DNA of 64,000 bases, taken from Verrucosispora sioxanthis (GTDB taxonomy: Bacteria; Actinomycetota; Actinomycetes; Mycobacteriales; Micromonosporaceae). Positions within the stretch are counted from its first letter, which is position 1; every line of letters starts with the position of its first letter. Both the position numbers and the translations under genes were made by a program. This document shows, piece by piece, positions 9,029 through 18,618 of this stretch. The notes below the pieces were generated by a model. The model saw only the letters and a list, made by a program, of their open reading frames with translations, did not search any database and was not told where the DNA came from. The stretch spans positions 434,001-498,000 of the forward strand of contig NZ_SAIY01000004.1 in the NCBI RefSeq assembly GCF_010560025.1, written 5' to 3'.

Positions 9029-10102
9029 TCAGGCCGGGGCGAGCCAGCGGTGCAGCGTCGCCGCACCGTCGCGGATCTTGCTGATCTCGACGTGCTCGTC
9101 CGGGTGGTGGGCCAGGTTCGGATCACCCGGGCCGAAGTTGAGCGCCGGGATCCCCATCGCCGCGAACCGGGCCACGTCGGTCCAGCCCAGCTTGCCGATG
9201 GGTGCGGCACCCACCGCCGCCAGGAACTCCCGCGCCGGCGGGGCCTCCAGGCCCGGCAGCGCACCGGCCGCGCAGTCGGTCACCGTCAGCTCGTAGTCCG
9301 CGAAGACCTCGCGCAGGTGCGCCTCGGCCTCGGCCGGCGTACGGTCCGGCGCGAAGCGGTAGTTCACCCCGATCTCGCACCGGTCCGGCACCACGTTGCC
9401 GGCGACCCCGCCGTGGATGCGGGTCGCGTTCATGCCCTCCCGGTACTCGCACCCGTCGATGGTCACCCGCCGGGCCTGGTACGTCGACAGTCGGCGGAGC
9501 ACCTCCCCCGCCCCGTGCACGGCGTTGACCCCGTGCCAGGAACGGGCCGAGTGGGCCCGGACCCCGGTGGTCACCACCACGGCTCGCATGGTGCCCTGGC
9601 AGCCGGCCTCGACGATGCCGTACGTCGGCTCCAACAGCAGCGCGAAGTCGGCCTCCAGCCAGTCCGGGTGCGCCTGCGCGACCAGGTGCAGGCCGTTGTA
9701 CCTCGACTCGATCTCCTCGGCCTCGTAGAAGAAGTACGTCACGTCGTAGCGGGGCTCGGGCAGGGTGGTCGCGAGATGCAGCGCGTAGGCGACCCCGGAC
9801 TTCATGTCCGAGGTGCCGCAGCCGTACATCAGGTCGCCGCGCAGCGTCGACGGGAAGTTGTTGTTCAGCGGCACGGTGTCCAGGTGGCCGGCGAGCACCA
9901 CCCGCGAGGCCCGCCCCAGGTCGGTACGGGCCATCACGGTGTTGCCGTGCCGGTAGGTGGTCAGGTGCGGGACCACCCGCAGAACCTCCTCCACGCAGTC
10001 GGCGATGGCCTTCTCGTTGAGGGACACGGACTCGATGTCGACCAGCGCGCGGGTCAACGCCACCGGATCGGCGAGGACCTCGGGGGTAAGCGGGTTCTCC
10101 AT
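9029..10102 (-). CDS. dapE: Succinyl-diaminopimelate desuccinylase
   Basis: A 357-residue M20-family zinc amidohydrolase that converts N-succinyl-LL-diaminopimelate to LL-diaminopimelate and succinate, the step after DapC in lysine and peptidoglycan precursor synthesis. Metal-site motifs are present: LAGHLDTVP, CGTSDMKSG, FYEAEEIES and the late PDRCEIGVNYRF and FGPGDPNLAHHPDEHV. The frame is open further upstream, but ATG 10102 gives the family-typical N-terminus and lies seven bases after a TACCGT box, so a leaderless transcript is likely. It is divergent from dapD with a 126-bp shared promoter region. Confidence 0.93.
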   Translation of the reverse strand: MENPLTPEVLADPVALTRALVDIESVSLNEKAIADCVEEVLRVVPHLTTYRHGNTVMARTDLGRASRVVLAGHLDTVPLNNNFPSTLRGDLMYGCGTSDMKSGVAYALHLATTLPEPRYDVTYFFYEAEEIESRYNGLHLVAQAHPDWLEADFALLLEPTYGIVEAGCQGTMRAVVVTTGVRAHSARSWHGVNAVHGAGEVLRRLSTYQARRVTIDGCEYREGMNATRIHGGVAGNVVPDRCEIGVNYRFAPDRTPAEAEAHLREVFADYELTVTDCAAGALPGLEAPPAREFLAAVGAAPIGKLGWTDVARFAAMGIPALNFGPGDPNLAHHPDEHVEISKIRDGAATLHRWLAPA

Positions 10103-10109
10103 GGTCCGC

Positions 10110-10115
10110 ACGGTA
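10110..10115 (-). promoter_or_regulatory. -10 box of leaderless dapE
   Basis: TACCGT on the minus strand, seven bases before ATG 10102. It supports that start over the longer open frame. Confidence 0.5.
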
Positions 10116-10228
10116 CCGTCACAACCGGCGACCGCGAGACGCGAGCCCTTCGGCGAAGCGCGAGGAGTGGGCCGGCGAGCCGCAGTCGCGAGCAGCAGCC
10201 AGCCCGCAGGGGAACGAGAGGTGAGTAA

Positions 10229-11188
10229 GTGACGTCCACACAATCCGCGTGGGGCATCGGCCTGGCCACCGTCACCGCCGAGGACCAGGTGCTCGACACC
10301 TGGTACCCGACCGGCAAGCTCGGCCTCGGCGAGCTGCCGCTGGTCGCCGGCGAGGACAAGGCCGACGTGCTGGACCTGCCGCCCGGCGCGATCGGCGACC
10401 GGGCCCTGCCGGGTTTGCGTACCGTCCAGGTGGTCACCGTCATCGGCTCGCTCGACGATCCGATCAAGGACGCGCCGGACGCGTACCTGCGGCTGCACCT
10501 GCTCTCCCACCGCCTGGTGCGGCCCAACGAGATCAACCTCGACGGCATCTTCGGCAAGCTGGCCAACGTGGCCTGGACCTCCGCCGGGCCGTGCCCACCG
10601 GAACGGGTGGACGAGCTGCGGGTCATCGAGCGGGCCGCCGGCCGCCACCTCGGGGTGTACGGGGTGGACAAGTTCCCCCGGATGACCGACTACGTGGTGC
10701 CCTCCGGGGTGCGGATCGCCGACGCCGACCGGGTCCGCCTCGGCGCACACCTCGCCTCCGGTACCACCGTCATGCACGAGGGCTTCGTCAACTTCAACGC
10801 CGGCACGCTCGGCGCCTCGATGGTCGAGGGGCGCATCGTGCAGGGCGTGGTGGTGGGTGACGGTTCGGACATCGGCGGCGGTGCCTCCATCATGGGCACC
10901 CTCTCCGGTGGCGGTACCGACAAGGTACGCATCGGTGAGCGCAGCCTGGTCGGCGCCAACGCCGGTGTCGGCATCTCACTCGGCGACGACTGCGTCGTCG
11001 AGGCGGGTTGCTACATCACCGCCGCCTCGAAGATCACTCTCCCGGACGGCCGGGTCGTCAAGGCACGCGAGCTGTCCGGCGTCGACGGGTTGCTGTTCTG
11101 GCGCAACTCGGTCTCCGGCGCCCTTGAGGCCCGTCCCCGTACCGGCCGGGGGATCGAGCTGAACGCCGCCCTGCACGCCAACGACTGA
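10229..11188 (+). CDS. dapD: Tetrahydrodipicolinate N-succinyltransferase
   Basis: A 319-residue actinobacterial-type DapD that transfers succinate from succinyl-CoA to tetrahydrodipicolinate in lysine synthesis. The C-terminal half shows the left-handed beta-helix hexapeptide pattern (residues about 165-275: [26 protein letters not shown] in register, then [15 protein letters not shown]). [12 protein letters not shown] is the conserved active-site stretch. GTG 10229 follows a purine-rich GAACGAGAGGTGAG. With divergent dapE next door, two consecutive pathway enzymes share a control region. It ends at a strong hairpin shared with the convergent protease gene. Confidence 0.94.
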   Translation: MTSTQSAWGIGLATVTAEDQVLDTWYPTGKLGLGELPLVAGEDKADVLDLPPGAIGDRALPGLRTVQVVTVIGSLDDPIKDAPDAYLRLHLLSHRLVRPNEINLDGIFGKLANVAWTSAGPCPPERVDELRVIERAAGRHLGVYGVDKFPRMTDYVVPSGVRIADADRVRLGAHLASGTTVMHEGFVNFNAGTLGASMVEGRIVQGVVVGDGSDIGGGASIMGTLSGGGTDKVRIGERSLVGANAGVGISLGDDCVVEAGCYITAASKITLPDGRVVKARELSGVDGLLFWRNSVSGALEARPRTGRGIELNAALHAND

Positions 11189-11193
11189 GACCC

Positions 11194-11230
11194 CCGGCGG
11201 AGCGGGCCCTGATCGGGCCCGCCCCGCCGG
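11194..11230. terminator. Bidirectional terminator between dapD and the S8 protease
   Basis: A 16-bp stem (CCGGCGGAGCGGGCCC with GGGCCCGCCCCGCCGG, one mismatch) around the loop TGATC, lying in the 48-bp gap of two convergent genes. There is no U-tract, as is common in high-GC actinobacteria. Confidence 0.8.
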
Positions 11231-11236
11231 TGCGGG

Positions 11237-14200
11237 TCACCGCAGGCGGTACGCCTGGATGATCCGCTGGGTGACGGTGTTGCCGTCGGTGTCGCGGGCG
11301 GTGGCCCGCAGCGACACGTGGCCGGCACCACGCGGGTGCTGCACGGTGGCCGCCCAGCCCTTGCCGACCTTGCGCAGCTTGGCGCGCTGCCAGCGCTTGC
11401 CGCCGTCGTAGGAGACCTCGACGGTCAACGACGCCGTCTTCGCCGCCGGCGCACCGGGCTGGCGCTGCACCGCCACCGGTATCACGAAGGACCGGCCGGC
11501 CGGGGCCGCGTTCCGCTCGTCCAGTCGCGGCGCGAACCGGATCGCGGCGGCGGGCAGCCGGACCGGGTCGTCGCCCCGCACGTGCCGGGACCGGAAGGTC
11601 CAGGCGGTGGCGACCTCGGTGCTCAGGTCGGAGACGCTGCGCTTCGCCGACATCTCCAGCCGGTACCTGGCGGGCCCGGCAGGCACCTCGAACTGGCCCC
11701 AGCCGGGTTCCTCGGACTCACCCACCAGTTTGCCGTCGCGGTACAGGGCGGTACGTCCGGCGTCCGTGAGCGAACTACCCAGGTGTCCGGCCGCGTCGCT
11801 GTACAGCGGCACGGACAGAGTGATCAGGTCACCCTGCCGGGTCAGGCCGTCTTCCGGCCAGCGCGGCACCGGGAACGACGGTCCGTGGGGCGCACCGTTC
11901 CAGACCTCCCGGTAGGTCCGCCCGGCCCGGTACGCCGTCGGTTCCAAGAAGAGCACGGCCACCGGTTCCAGCCACGGCACGTCATCGCTGCGCGTGCCGA
12001 ACCACAGCTCGGTGCTCCAGCGCACCGCCCTGGTGTTGTAGTACTCGACCCGCTGGCCCGGCACCGTGGTAGGCAGCCCGACCGCCCATCCACCCAGGTC
12101 GGGCTCGAACAGGGCGAAGGACATCCGCTCGGCGAGGGTGCCCGGGTAGCCGTCCCGGAACGTCTGCTTGACGGTGGCCAGGTCACTGCCGCGGTAGTGC
12201 CGGATGAACCCGGTGGGCATCCGGCCCGGCACCATCTCGGCGAGGGCGTAGAGATACCGGCTGCTGGCCGCCTCCAGGTCCGCGAACTGGCTGGAGACGA
12301 TGGTGGAGAAGTGGTCCGCCGCGGTCCGCCCGCCGATCTGCCCGGTGAAGATGCCGTCGAAGTCGTCGGCGAGCGCGCCGAACCCGGCCGAACCCTCGTC
12401 GAGCAGGAAGTACGCGTCCACGGCGACCAGCGCCGGCGTCGCCGACCGGTCCGGCACGGTCATCCGCACCGGTCCCGCCGTACGCGCGTCGACGACCATC
12501 TCGGCGTCCGACTCCACCACCAGTTCCGGCTGGGCCATCAGCACCAGTTCCTCGCTCGCCTCGTCGAACAGGAAACTGGCCAGCCCGTAGCGCCCCTTGG
12601 GCACCCGCACGTCAGCGGTGCCGTCCGGGTCGGCCACGAAGATGTCGGTGAAGTCGTCCAACCCGAGCAGGAAGGTCGCGTAGTCGTCCGGCACGGCACC
12701 CTCGCGGCTCAGGTGTCGCACGGTCAACGTGTAGCTCTCCACCTCCTTGTGCACCGCCAGCGGGGTGACCGCCACCAGGTCGCCGGCGCGGGCGACCACC
12801 CGGCCGGTGTAGTGGCCGTCCGGGCTGTCGACGCTGGTGTCGACCGTGACCGTGGCAGACGCGGTGCCACCGGCCGGCACCTGGACCTGCCGGGTGCCGA
12901 GCGTGAACACCCCGGCCGGCGCGGGTTCCCCGTCCGGGCCGGTGGCCTCGATGCCGAGCTCCAGGGTGAGCGGTGCCGCTCCCGTGTTGCGCCAGGTCAC
13001 CTGGCGCTGGATCGGCTCGTCGTCGTCGTGCGGCCACAGCGTCCGGCCGAACGAGACGCTGGCCGGCTCGCTGACCACCGACTGGGTGATGGCTCGCGCC
13101 AGATCCACCCGGCCGGCGCCCTGCTGGTACGCGGTCAGCTCGGGATGCGGCCGGGCCGAGGCCATCAGGGTGGCCTTGAGCCGCTGGGCCGTCGCGTCGG
13201 TGTGCTGCTGGGCGAGCAGCGCCGCCGCACCGGCGACGTGAGGTGCGGACATCGAGGTGCCCGAGAGCGAGACGTACTGCTCGCCGACCGGTTCACCGAG
13301 CTGCGTGCCCTGCCCCCGGGCAGCCACGATGTCCACTCCCGGCGCGGTGATGTCCGGCTTGAGAGCGTCGTCACCGACCCGGGGGCCCTGGCTGGAGAAA
13401 TCGGCGAGCTGGTCGTCACGGTCGACCGCGCCGACGGCGAGCGCGGCGTCGGCGCTGGCCGGCGAGCCGACCGTGCCGGTCCCTCCGGCGTTGCCGGCGG
13501 AGATCACGAAGAGGGCGCCCGTCTGCTCGGTAAGCGTGTTCACCGCCTCTTCCAGCGGATCCACCTCCGGGGTGTCCGTCCCGCCCAGGCTGAGGTTGAC
13601 CACGTCGGCCTCGGCCTCGGTGGCGGCCCACTGCATGCCGGCCAGGATCGCCGACTCGGTGCACCCGTACTCCTCGCAGACCTTGCCGGAGAGCAGGGTC
13701 GCATCGGGTGCCACACCCCGGTTCCGGCCCTCCGAGGCGGCACCGCTGCCCGCGATGATCGAGGCGACGTGGGTGCCGTGCCCGACGATGTCGCCCGGGT
13801 TCGCCTCCTCGGTGAAGTTCCTCGACTCGGCGACCCGGCCGGTGAGGTCGGGATGCGCGGCGTCGACCCCACTGTCGAGCACCGCGACGCGTACCCCCTG
13901 ACCGGTGAAGCCGGCCTGGTGGGCGGCGGGCGCCCCGATCTGCGGCACGCTGTGTTCCAGCGTCAGCTGCCGTCGGCCGTCGAGCCAGATCCGCTCGACA
14001 CCCCCCGCCGCGTCGAACCGGGCGCCACCGGCACCGGCGACCGTGGCCCAGAGCTGGCCCACCCGCTGCTTGTCCGCGGTGGCCGCGACGCCACCGATGG
14101 CCGTCAGGTCGCGGGTGACGGTCACCCCGTCGGGTGCGCCGGCCCGCCGGGCGGTCGCCCCGTAGGTCATGAGCAGGGGCAGGTCGTCGCGGTGCGCGTC

Positions 14201-14566
14201 GTCGTACCCGGCGGCGATCAACCCGGCCACGTCGAAGAGCCGGCGGTCGACCCGTCCGTCGCGGATCAACGGCAGGGCGTCCTGCGGCAGCACCCAAAGG
14301 TGGTTCCGCTGCCGCTGGGTGAGGAAACGGATGCCTTCGCGGCCCTCGGCCGGGCGTACGCTCGCCCCGGTCGCGGTGACCGTGACCTGGTCACCGGTGA
14401 CCAGAGTGACGGTTGCCGAGGTGCGGCCGTTGTCCGGCCGGCCGGTCGGCGCGGGGGTCGGTGGGGCCGCTGTCGGCGCCGCCGGTGCGGCCGTGGCCGC
14501 CGCCGGTAGGCCAAGCACCAGACCCAGCACGAGTCCGGTGGCGGACAGTTTGCTCCTTTGTCGCAA
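11237..14566 (-). CDS. Secreted subtilisin-like serine protease (S8 family)
   Basis: A 1109-residue exported protease. Residues 1-27 form a signal peptide (basic start, hydrophobic LVLGLVLGLPAAATA, cleavage near AAP). A prodomain-like segment runs to about 200. The S8 domain spans about 205-500 with the complete catalytic set: Asp231 (AVLDSGVD), His263 (GHGTHVAS), oxyanion Asn359 (ISAGNAGG) and Ser438 (SGTSMSAPHVAG). After it come an Fn3/Ig-like region and a long C-terminal part of unknown fold. The start is TTG 14566, preceded by a consensus AGGAGG six bases away; no better ATG or GTG is in range. Two palindromes in the divergent promoter region suggest specific regulation. The substrate cannot be told from sequence. 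Confidence 0.92.
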   Translation of the reverse strand: MRQRSKLSATGLVLGLVLGLPAAATAAPAAPTAAPPTPAPTGRPDNGRTSATVTLVTGDQVTVTATGASVRPAEGREGIRFLTQRQRNHLWVLPQDALPLIRDGRVDRRLFDVAGLIAAGYDDAHRDDLPLLMTYGATARRAGAPDGVTVTRDLTAIGGVAATADKQRVGQLWATVAGAGGARFDAAGGVERIWLDGRRQLTLEHSVPQIGAPAAHQAGFTGQGVRVAVLDSGVDAAHPDLTGRVAESRNFTEEANPGDIVGHGTHVASIIAGSGAASEGRNRGVAPDATLLSGKVCEEYGCTESAILAGMQWAATEAEADVVNLSLGGTDTPEVDPLEEAVNTLTEQTGALFVISAGNAGGTGTVGSPASADAALAVGAVDRDDQLADFSSQGPRVGDDALKPDITAPGVDIVAARGQGTQLGEPVGEQYVSLSGTSMSAPHVAGAAALLAQQHTDATAQRLKATLMASARPHPELTAYQQGAGRVDLARAITQSVVSEPASVSFGRTLWPHDDDEPIQRQVTWRNTGAAPLTLELGIEATGPDGEPAPAGVFTLGTRQVQVPAGGTASATVTVDTSVDSPDGHYTGRVVARAGDLVAVTPLAVHKEVESYTLTVRHLSREGAVPDDYATFLLGLDDFTDIFVADPDGTADVRVPKGRYGLASFLFDEASEELVLMAQPELVVESDAEMVVDARTAGPVRMTVPDRSATPALVAVDAYFLLDEGSAGFGALADDFDGIFTGQIGGRTAADHFSTIVSSQFADLEAASSRYLYALAEMVPGRMPTGFIRHYRGSDLATVKQTFRDGYPGTLAERMSFALFEPDLGGWAVGLPTTVPGQRVEYYNTRAVRWSTELWFGTRSDDVPWLEPVAVLFLEPTAYRAGRTYREVWNGAPHGPSFPVPRWPEDGLTRQGDLITLSVPLYSDAAGHLGSSLTDAGRTALYRDGKLVGESEEPGWGQFEVPAGPARYRLEMSAKRSVSDLSTEVATAWTFRSRHVRGDDPVRLPAAAIRFAPRLDERNAAPAGRSFVIPVAVQRQPGAPAAKTASLTVEVSYDGGKRWQRAKLRKVGKGWAATVQHPRGAGHVSLRATARDTDGNTVTQRIIQAYRLR

Positions 14567-14587
14567 CTGAATCCTCCTCTGGAGCGT

Positions 14588-14601
14588 CTACATCGATGTA
14601 G
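14588..14601. promoter_or_regulatory. 14-bp perfect palindrome upstream of the protease gene
   Basis: CTACATCGATGTAG, just upstream of the protease ribosome site (minus strand) and in the divergent region with the acetyltransferase. A candidate operator. Confidence 0.45.
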
Positions 14602-14623
14602 GACACATCGACATCCATCAGGG

Positions 14624-14642
14624 TTGCATACCGAGTATGCAA
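14624..14642. promoter_or_regulatory. Dyad operator candidate TTGCATAC-N3-GTATGCAA
   Basis: Two perfect 8-base arms separated by CGA in the 140-bp divergent region between the protease and the O-acetyltransferase. This size and symmetry suit a dimeric winged-helix repressor. The core matches the dyad at 8766-8778. No regulator gene is adjacent. Confidence 0.55.
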
Positions 14643-14706
14643 AAGGGAGTCAAGAATTCGACGAAGTTGAGTCCTCGTCGCCGCGGCGCCCGGCATGATC
14701 GGACGG

Positions 14707-15264
14707 ATGACGTCCATGAAGGAACGGATGCTCGCCGGCGAGCCGTACCTCGCCGACGACCCGGAACTGATCGCCGATCACCTCCGCGCCCTGCGCCTGA
14801 TGGAGCGGATCAACGGCGGAGGCGTCGACGACCACGAGACACGGCGGACGGCCCTGCACGAGCTGCTCGGCGAGATCGGCGCGGAGGCTGGTATCCGGCC
14901 ACCCTTCTACTGCGACTACGGCTACCACATCCGGATCGGGCCGCGCAGTTTCGTCAACTATCACGCGGTCTTCCTCGACGTCGCGCCGATCACCATCGGC
15001 GCCGACGTGCAGATCGGCCCGAACGTGCAACTGCTCACCCCCACCCACCCGGTGGAGCCAGCACCGCGTCGGGCGAAGTGGGAGGCGGCCCGGCCCATCA
15101 CCATCGGCGACAACGCCTGGCTCGGCGGTGGAGCGATAGTCCTCGCCGGAGTCACCGTCGGTGAGAACACCGTCGTCGGCGCGGGCGCCGTGGTGACCCG
15201 GGATCTGCCCGCCAACGTCGTCGCGGTCGGTAATCCGGCTCGACCGGTACGCCAGCTCGACTGA
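14707..15264 (+). CDS. Sugar O-acetyltransferase (maltose/galactoside acetyltransferase family)
   Basis: A 185-residue left-handed beta-helix acyltransferase of the Maa/LacA/NodL family that moves acetyl from acetyl-CoA to a sugar hydroxyl. The N-terminal motif MKERMLAGEPYLADDPEL is the family's cap domain. The hexapeptide repeats contain NYHAVFLDVAPITIG, the catalytic His in TPTHPVEP, and GGGAIVLAGVTVGENTVVGAGAVVTRDLP. ATG 14707 is preferred over 14695 because a CATGAT box lies eight bases upstream, as expected for a leaderless gene; 14716 is also possible. It is divergent from the secreted protease. Confidence 0.88.
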   Translation: MTSMKERMLAGEPYLADDPELIADHLRALRLMERINGGGVDDHETRRTALHELLGEIGAEAGIRPPFYCDYGYHIRIGPRSFVNYHAVFLDVAPITIGADVQIGPNVQLLTPTHPVEPAPRRAKWEAARPITIGDNAWLGGGAIVLAGVTVGENTVVGAGAVVTRDLPANVVAVGNPARPVRQLD

Positions 15265-15366
15265 CCACAATCAGCCTTTTAGCTGCGCAAACAACTCCAT
15301 GACGAGTGGCACCCGCCGCACCACATCGGGCACTGTAGGTGACAGGTGCGTCACCGGGAGGCTCGC

Positions 15367-17994
15367 ATGGGAGGTCGGATCCTCGAACTACGCGTACACG
15401 GAGTGTCCAACACCCCGCCCGCCGAGACCCTGGGCCTGACGGGCGAACCCGGGAGCGAGCCGCCCCAGCCACGGCTCGTCGCCGGCGGCCCGGTCACCGG
15501 CTTCTACCGCCTGCCGACCGCCACGCCGCTCGACCCGATCGTCGTCGAGGCGTACAGCTGGGGGCAGCTGACCTCCGGCGCGCGGACGGCCCGCGACGTG
15601 GAGCGCGCCCTGTGGACGCTGCTGCTGCCCTTCACCTTGGCCAACGTGGCGCTGCACGCCCGGCCGGGGATACCGGCGGACCCCGCCACCGAACGACTGG
15701 CCAGCCGATCCGGCGTGACGGCCTGGCTGATCAGGCTCTTCTGCCTGAGCCTGACCGCCACCCCGGTGCTCGCGATGACCGGTGTCGGCGTCGATCTCAT
15801 CGGCTGGCAGTGCGTGGACGAGGTCTGCCTGAGCCGGATCCCCGGCCCGTGGGAGTTCCTCGCCGACGCCTGGTGGCAGCAGGGCGGCCGGACCCTGGCC
15901 GTCGGCCTGACCGTGCCACTCGCCATGATCGGAGTCCTCGGCCTGGTCACCTGGCGCACCTACCAGTACGAGGCGGTGATGCCGGCCGACCCCACCACGA
16001 ATCCCGCGGGACGCCGTACCCCGCCGCCGGCCGACGCCGACGTGCCGGTCGGTCAGCCGGCACCGGAGCCACCGCCCCTGCCCGACCCACCCCCCGGGAC
16101 CCCGACCAACCCCCTCCAGGATCCGACGTTCTGGTGCGGCGAGGGACAACTACGCCGAACCGCCGTGCTGCACCTGTGCACCGGCACCGTGGTGGCGGCG
16201 GCGGTCCCGCTCGGCACGATCACGGTGCTCGACCCGCCGCAGGGTGCTCGGGCGGTGGTCACCTGGGCAGCCGTGGCCGCCTTCACCACCGTCCTGACGG
16301 TCACGCTGGTGGCCATCGGCCGGTCCTTCCTGACCCAGCGTGAGGGTGCCAGCCCGCTCGGCCGATGGAGCATCGCGGTCATCATCCTCACCGGACTCGG
16401 CGTGGCCGGCACCTTCGCGGTGCTGCTGCTACCCGACGCCGCCACGGGCAGCGCACTTGCCGGACTACGTCCACCCGCCGGCTGCGACCAGGACCCCACC
16501 CAGCCCGGATGCCGGACCGATCGATCGCTACCCGGCTTCGACCGGATCATCGCCTGGCTGGGCACCGGTCAGCTGCTGCTGCTCATCGCGATCGGCGCGA
16601 CCGCCCGCTCCGGCCGACGCGGCGGCGCCGCTCCGGCCGCCGCCGCGCTCCTGATCGCCCTCGCCGCCGCCTGGTGCCACGGTTGGCTACCCACCGCACC
16701 GCCGAGCCCGGTGATGATGTGGCAGTTCGCCCTGCCACTGCTCGCCCTCGCCGGGATCGGTCTGCTGCTACCCCGGACCCGCCCCACCACTGTCAAACAA
16801 CCGCTCGAACCGCACACCGACCTGGCCTGGCGTGGTCAGGCACCCGCCGTCATCGCCGGCTCCGGCTGGCTGCTCTGCCTCGCGTACAGCAACGGGGTGC
16901 TCTACTGGTTCACCAACCGACTCAACGACGGGGACACGCCCGATGGCCGGTCCCTGGTGTTCCTGCCAACCCCGGTGACCTGGGCCGGCCTGACCTTCGC
17001 CGCCGCGCTGCTGATGCTCGCCCTGGTCGCCATCCGCGCCGCGGTGCTCTTTCACCAGCTACGCCGCCGGGAGTACGCCCAACTGAGCGCCCGTGGCGGC
17101 CGACTGTCCGCGCACGACCTGCGTCGCGCCCGGGACGTCAGCACCCACCAGGCGCTGCACCGACTGGTCGGCGAACACGCACTGCGGCTGACCGGGTGGT
17201 ACGCCGCTGCGATGGCCGTCCTAGCCGTGCTGGGTTGCGCGGCAGTTCTCGCCCGCCCTCTCCCCCTCGACGGGACGGACGGACCGGCCGTCGTGACCAA
17301 AGCGGTCGCGAACGTCGGCGACGCGCTGCTCGGCTGGCTGCCGGTCGCGGTGGCCGCCGTCGGCCTGCTCGTCTATCGCAAGAACACCATCCGCCGGTCC
17401 GTCGGCGTGATCTGGGACGTGGGAACCTTCTGGCCGCGCGCCGCACATCCCCTGGCGCCACCGAGCTACGCCGAACGGGCAGTGCCCGAACTGCTCACCC
17501 GCACCGCCGGGCTGATCGCGCTGGCCGAGCCCGACCCGCGCCGGGTGGACGGCATCATCCTCTCGGGGCACAGCCAGGGCACGGTGATCTGCACCGCGGT
17601 CATCCTCCAGATGCCGAACCGTTGGCGGCACCGGATCTGGTTCTTCTCCTACGGCTGCCAACTGACCCGCCTCTACGGCCGGATCTTCCCCGCCTACTTC
17701 GGTCCGGACCGGCTACCGGTGCTGGCCGAGGCGCTGACCCGCCCCGGCGGCGGCACCCGGTGGACGAACTTCTGGCGGGACACCGACCCGCTCGGTTGGC
17801 CGGTCACCGCCGGGGAACGGGACATCGCGGTGACCGACCCGGAGGCCCTGCATCCGAGCGACGGCGAGGTCGCCGACCCACCGATCCGCAGCCACAGTGG
17901 CTATCCGGAGGCCGCCGAGTTCCAACGGGAGAGATCCCGGGTGGCGTGGCTGCTGCGGCGTGCGGTCCCGTCACCCCGGCGGGGGCTCGGCTAG
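15367..17994 (+). CDS. Large membrane protein with a lipase-like GHSQG domain
   Basis: An 875-residue protein I cannot assign to a named family. ATG 15367 follows GGGAGGC and begins RILELRVHGVSNTPP, which resembles the first strand and oxyanion turn of alpha/beta-hydrolases. Several hydrophobic segments follow (near residues 120-150, 185-205, 270-320, 340-365, 410-450, 455-480, 500-520, 550-575, 620-645 and 665-690), suggesting about ten membrane helices, with a Pro-rich loop near 225-260. The soluble C-terminal part (about 700-875) holds ILSGHSQGTVICTAVI, a nucleophile elbow with Ser in GHSQG. The layout suggests a hydrolase split by, or attached to, a membrane domain. The last 24 bases overlap the convergent kinase gene. 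Substrate unknown. Confidence 0.75.
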   Translation: MGGRILELRVHGVSNTPPAETLGLTGEPGSEPPQPRLVAGGPVTGFYRLPTATPLDPIVVEAYSWGQLTSGARTARDVERALWTLLLPFTLANVALHARPGIPADPATERLASRSGVTAWLIRLFCLSLTATPVLAMTGVGVDLIGWQCVDEVCLSRIPGPWEFLADAWWQQGGRTLAVGLTVPLAMIGVLGLVTWRTYQYEAVMPADPTTNPAGRRTPPPADADVPVGQPAPEPPPLPDPPPGTPTNPLQDPTFWCGEGQLRRTAVLHLCTGTVVAAAVPLGTITVLDPPQGARAVVTWAAVAAFTTVLTVTLVAIGRSFLTQREGASPLGRWSIAVIILTGLGVAGTFAVLLLPDAATGSALAGLRPPAGCDQDPTQPGCRTDRSLPGFDRIIAWLGTGQLLLLIAIGATARSGRRGGAAPAAAALLIALAAAWCHGWLPTAPPSPVMMWQFALPLLALAGIGLLLPRTRPTTVKQPLEPHTDLAWRGQAPAVIAGSGWLLCLAYSNGVLYWFTNRLNDGDTPDGRSLVFLPTPVTWAGLTFAAALLMLALVAIRAAVLFHQLRRREYAQLSARGGRLSAHDLRRARDVSTHQALHRLVGEHALRLTGWYAAAMAVLAVLGCAAVLARPLPLDGTDGPAVVTKAVANVGDALLGWLPVAVAAVGLLVYRKNTIRRSVGVIWDVGTFWPRAAHPLAPPSYAERAVPELLTRTAGLIALAEPDPRRVDGIILSGHSQGTVICTAVILQMPNRWRHRIWFFSYGCQLTRLYGRIFPAYFGPDRLPVLAEALTRPGGGTRWTNFWRDTDPLGWPVTAGERDIAVTDPEALHPSDGEVADPPIRSHSGYPEAAEFQRERSRVAWLLRRAVPSPRRGLG

Positions 17995-18618
17995 GCGTAC
18001 CACCAGGTCGGCGCGGTCGGCGGTGCCGGCCACCAGCGCCGCGTTGGCCTCGTCGCTGCCCAGCGCCCAGGCCCGGGCGTCCTGCTCCGACCGGCCGTAG
18101 GCCATGTGCCGGGCGACCAGCCGCCGACGCCGCAGGTCGGCGTCGAGGTCCAGGAACCACGCCTCGTGCAGCAGGGCGCGTACCTCGTCCCAGGGCCAGT
18201 TCGGAATCAACAGATAGTTGCCCTCGGTGACCACCAGCCGCACCTCCGGCGGCACCTCGATCGCACCGGCGATCGGCTCCTCCAGCTCCCGGCGGAACTG
18301 CGGCGCCCAGACCGACGTCGGCTCCTTGCGCCGCAGCCGACGCAGCAGCGAGACGTAACCGTTGGCGTCGAAGGTGTCGATCGAACCCTTCCGCAGTTCC
18401 CGGCCGAGCCGACGCAACTCGTCCTGAGCGAGGTGGAAGCCGTCCATCGGCACCAGACGGGCGGCCGGGCCGACCGCCTCGACCACCTGTGCGGCCAGCG
18501 TGGACTTGCCGGCACCGGGTGCGCCGGTGATGCCGAGCAGCTGCCGCGGCCCGGCATCGGCCAGCCCTCGGGCCCGCTCCAGCAGCGCCTCGACCGACAA
18601 CACCTCCGCGACGGTCAT
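17971..18618 (-). CDS. P-loop nucleoside/nucleotide kinase family protein
   Basis: A 215-residue protein of the uridine-kinase/pantothenate-kinase-like P-loop group. Walker A is GAPGAGKST (about residues 32-40). MDGFHLAQDEL is the conserved substrate and metal loop, followed by the family stretch RKGSIDTFDANGYVSLLRRL and a core strand VVTEGNYLLIP. The phosphorylated substrate is not known. Its ATG shares one base with the TGA of the upstream SIMPL gene (TGATG), so the two are translationally coupled. Its 3' end overlaps the convergent membrane-protein gene by 24 bases. Confidence 0.85.
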   Translation of the reverse strand: MTVAEVLSVEALLERARGLADAGPRQLLGITGAPGAGKSTLAAQVVEAVGPAARLVPMDGFHLAQDELRRLGRELRKGSIDTFDANGYVSLLRRLRRKEPTSVWAPQFRRELEEPIAGAIEVPPEVRLVVTEGNYLLIPNWPWDEVRALLHEAWFLDLDADLRRRRLVARHMAYGRSEQDARAWALGSDEANAALVAGTADRADLVVRLAEPPPG

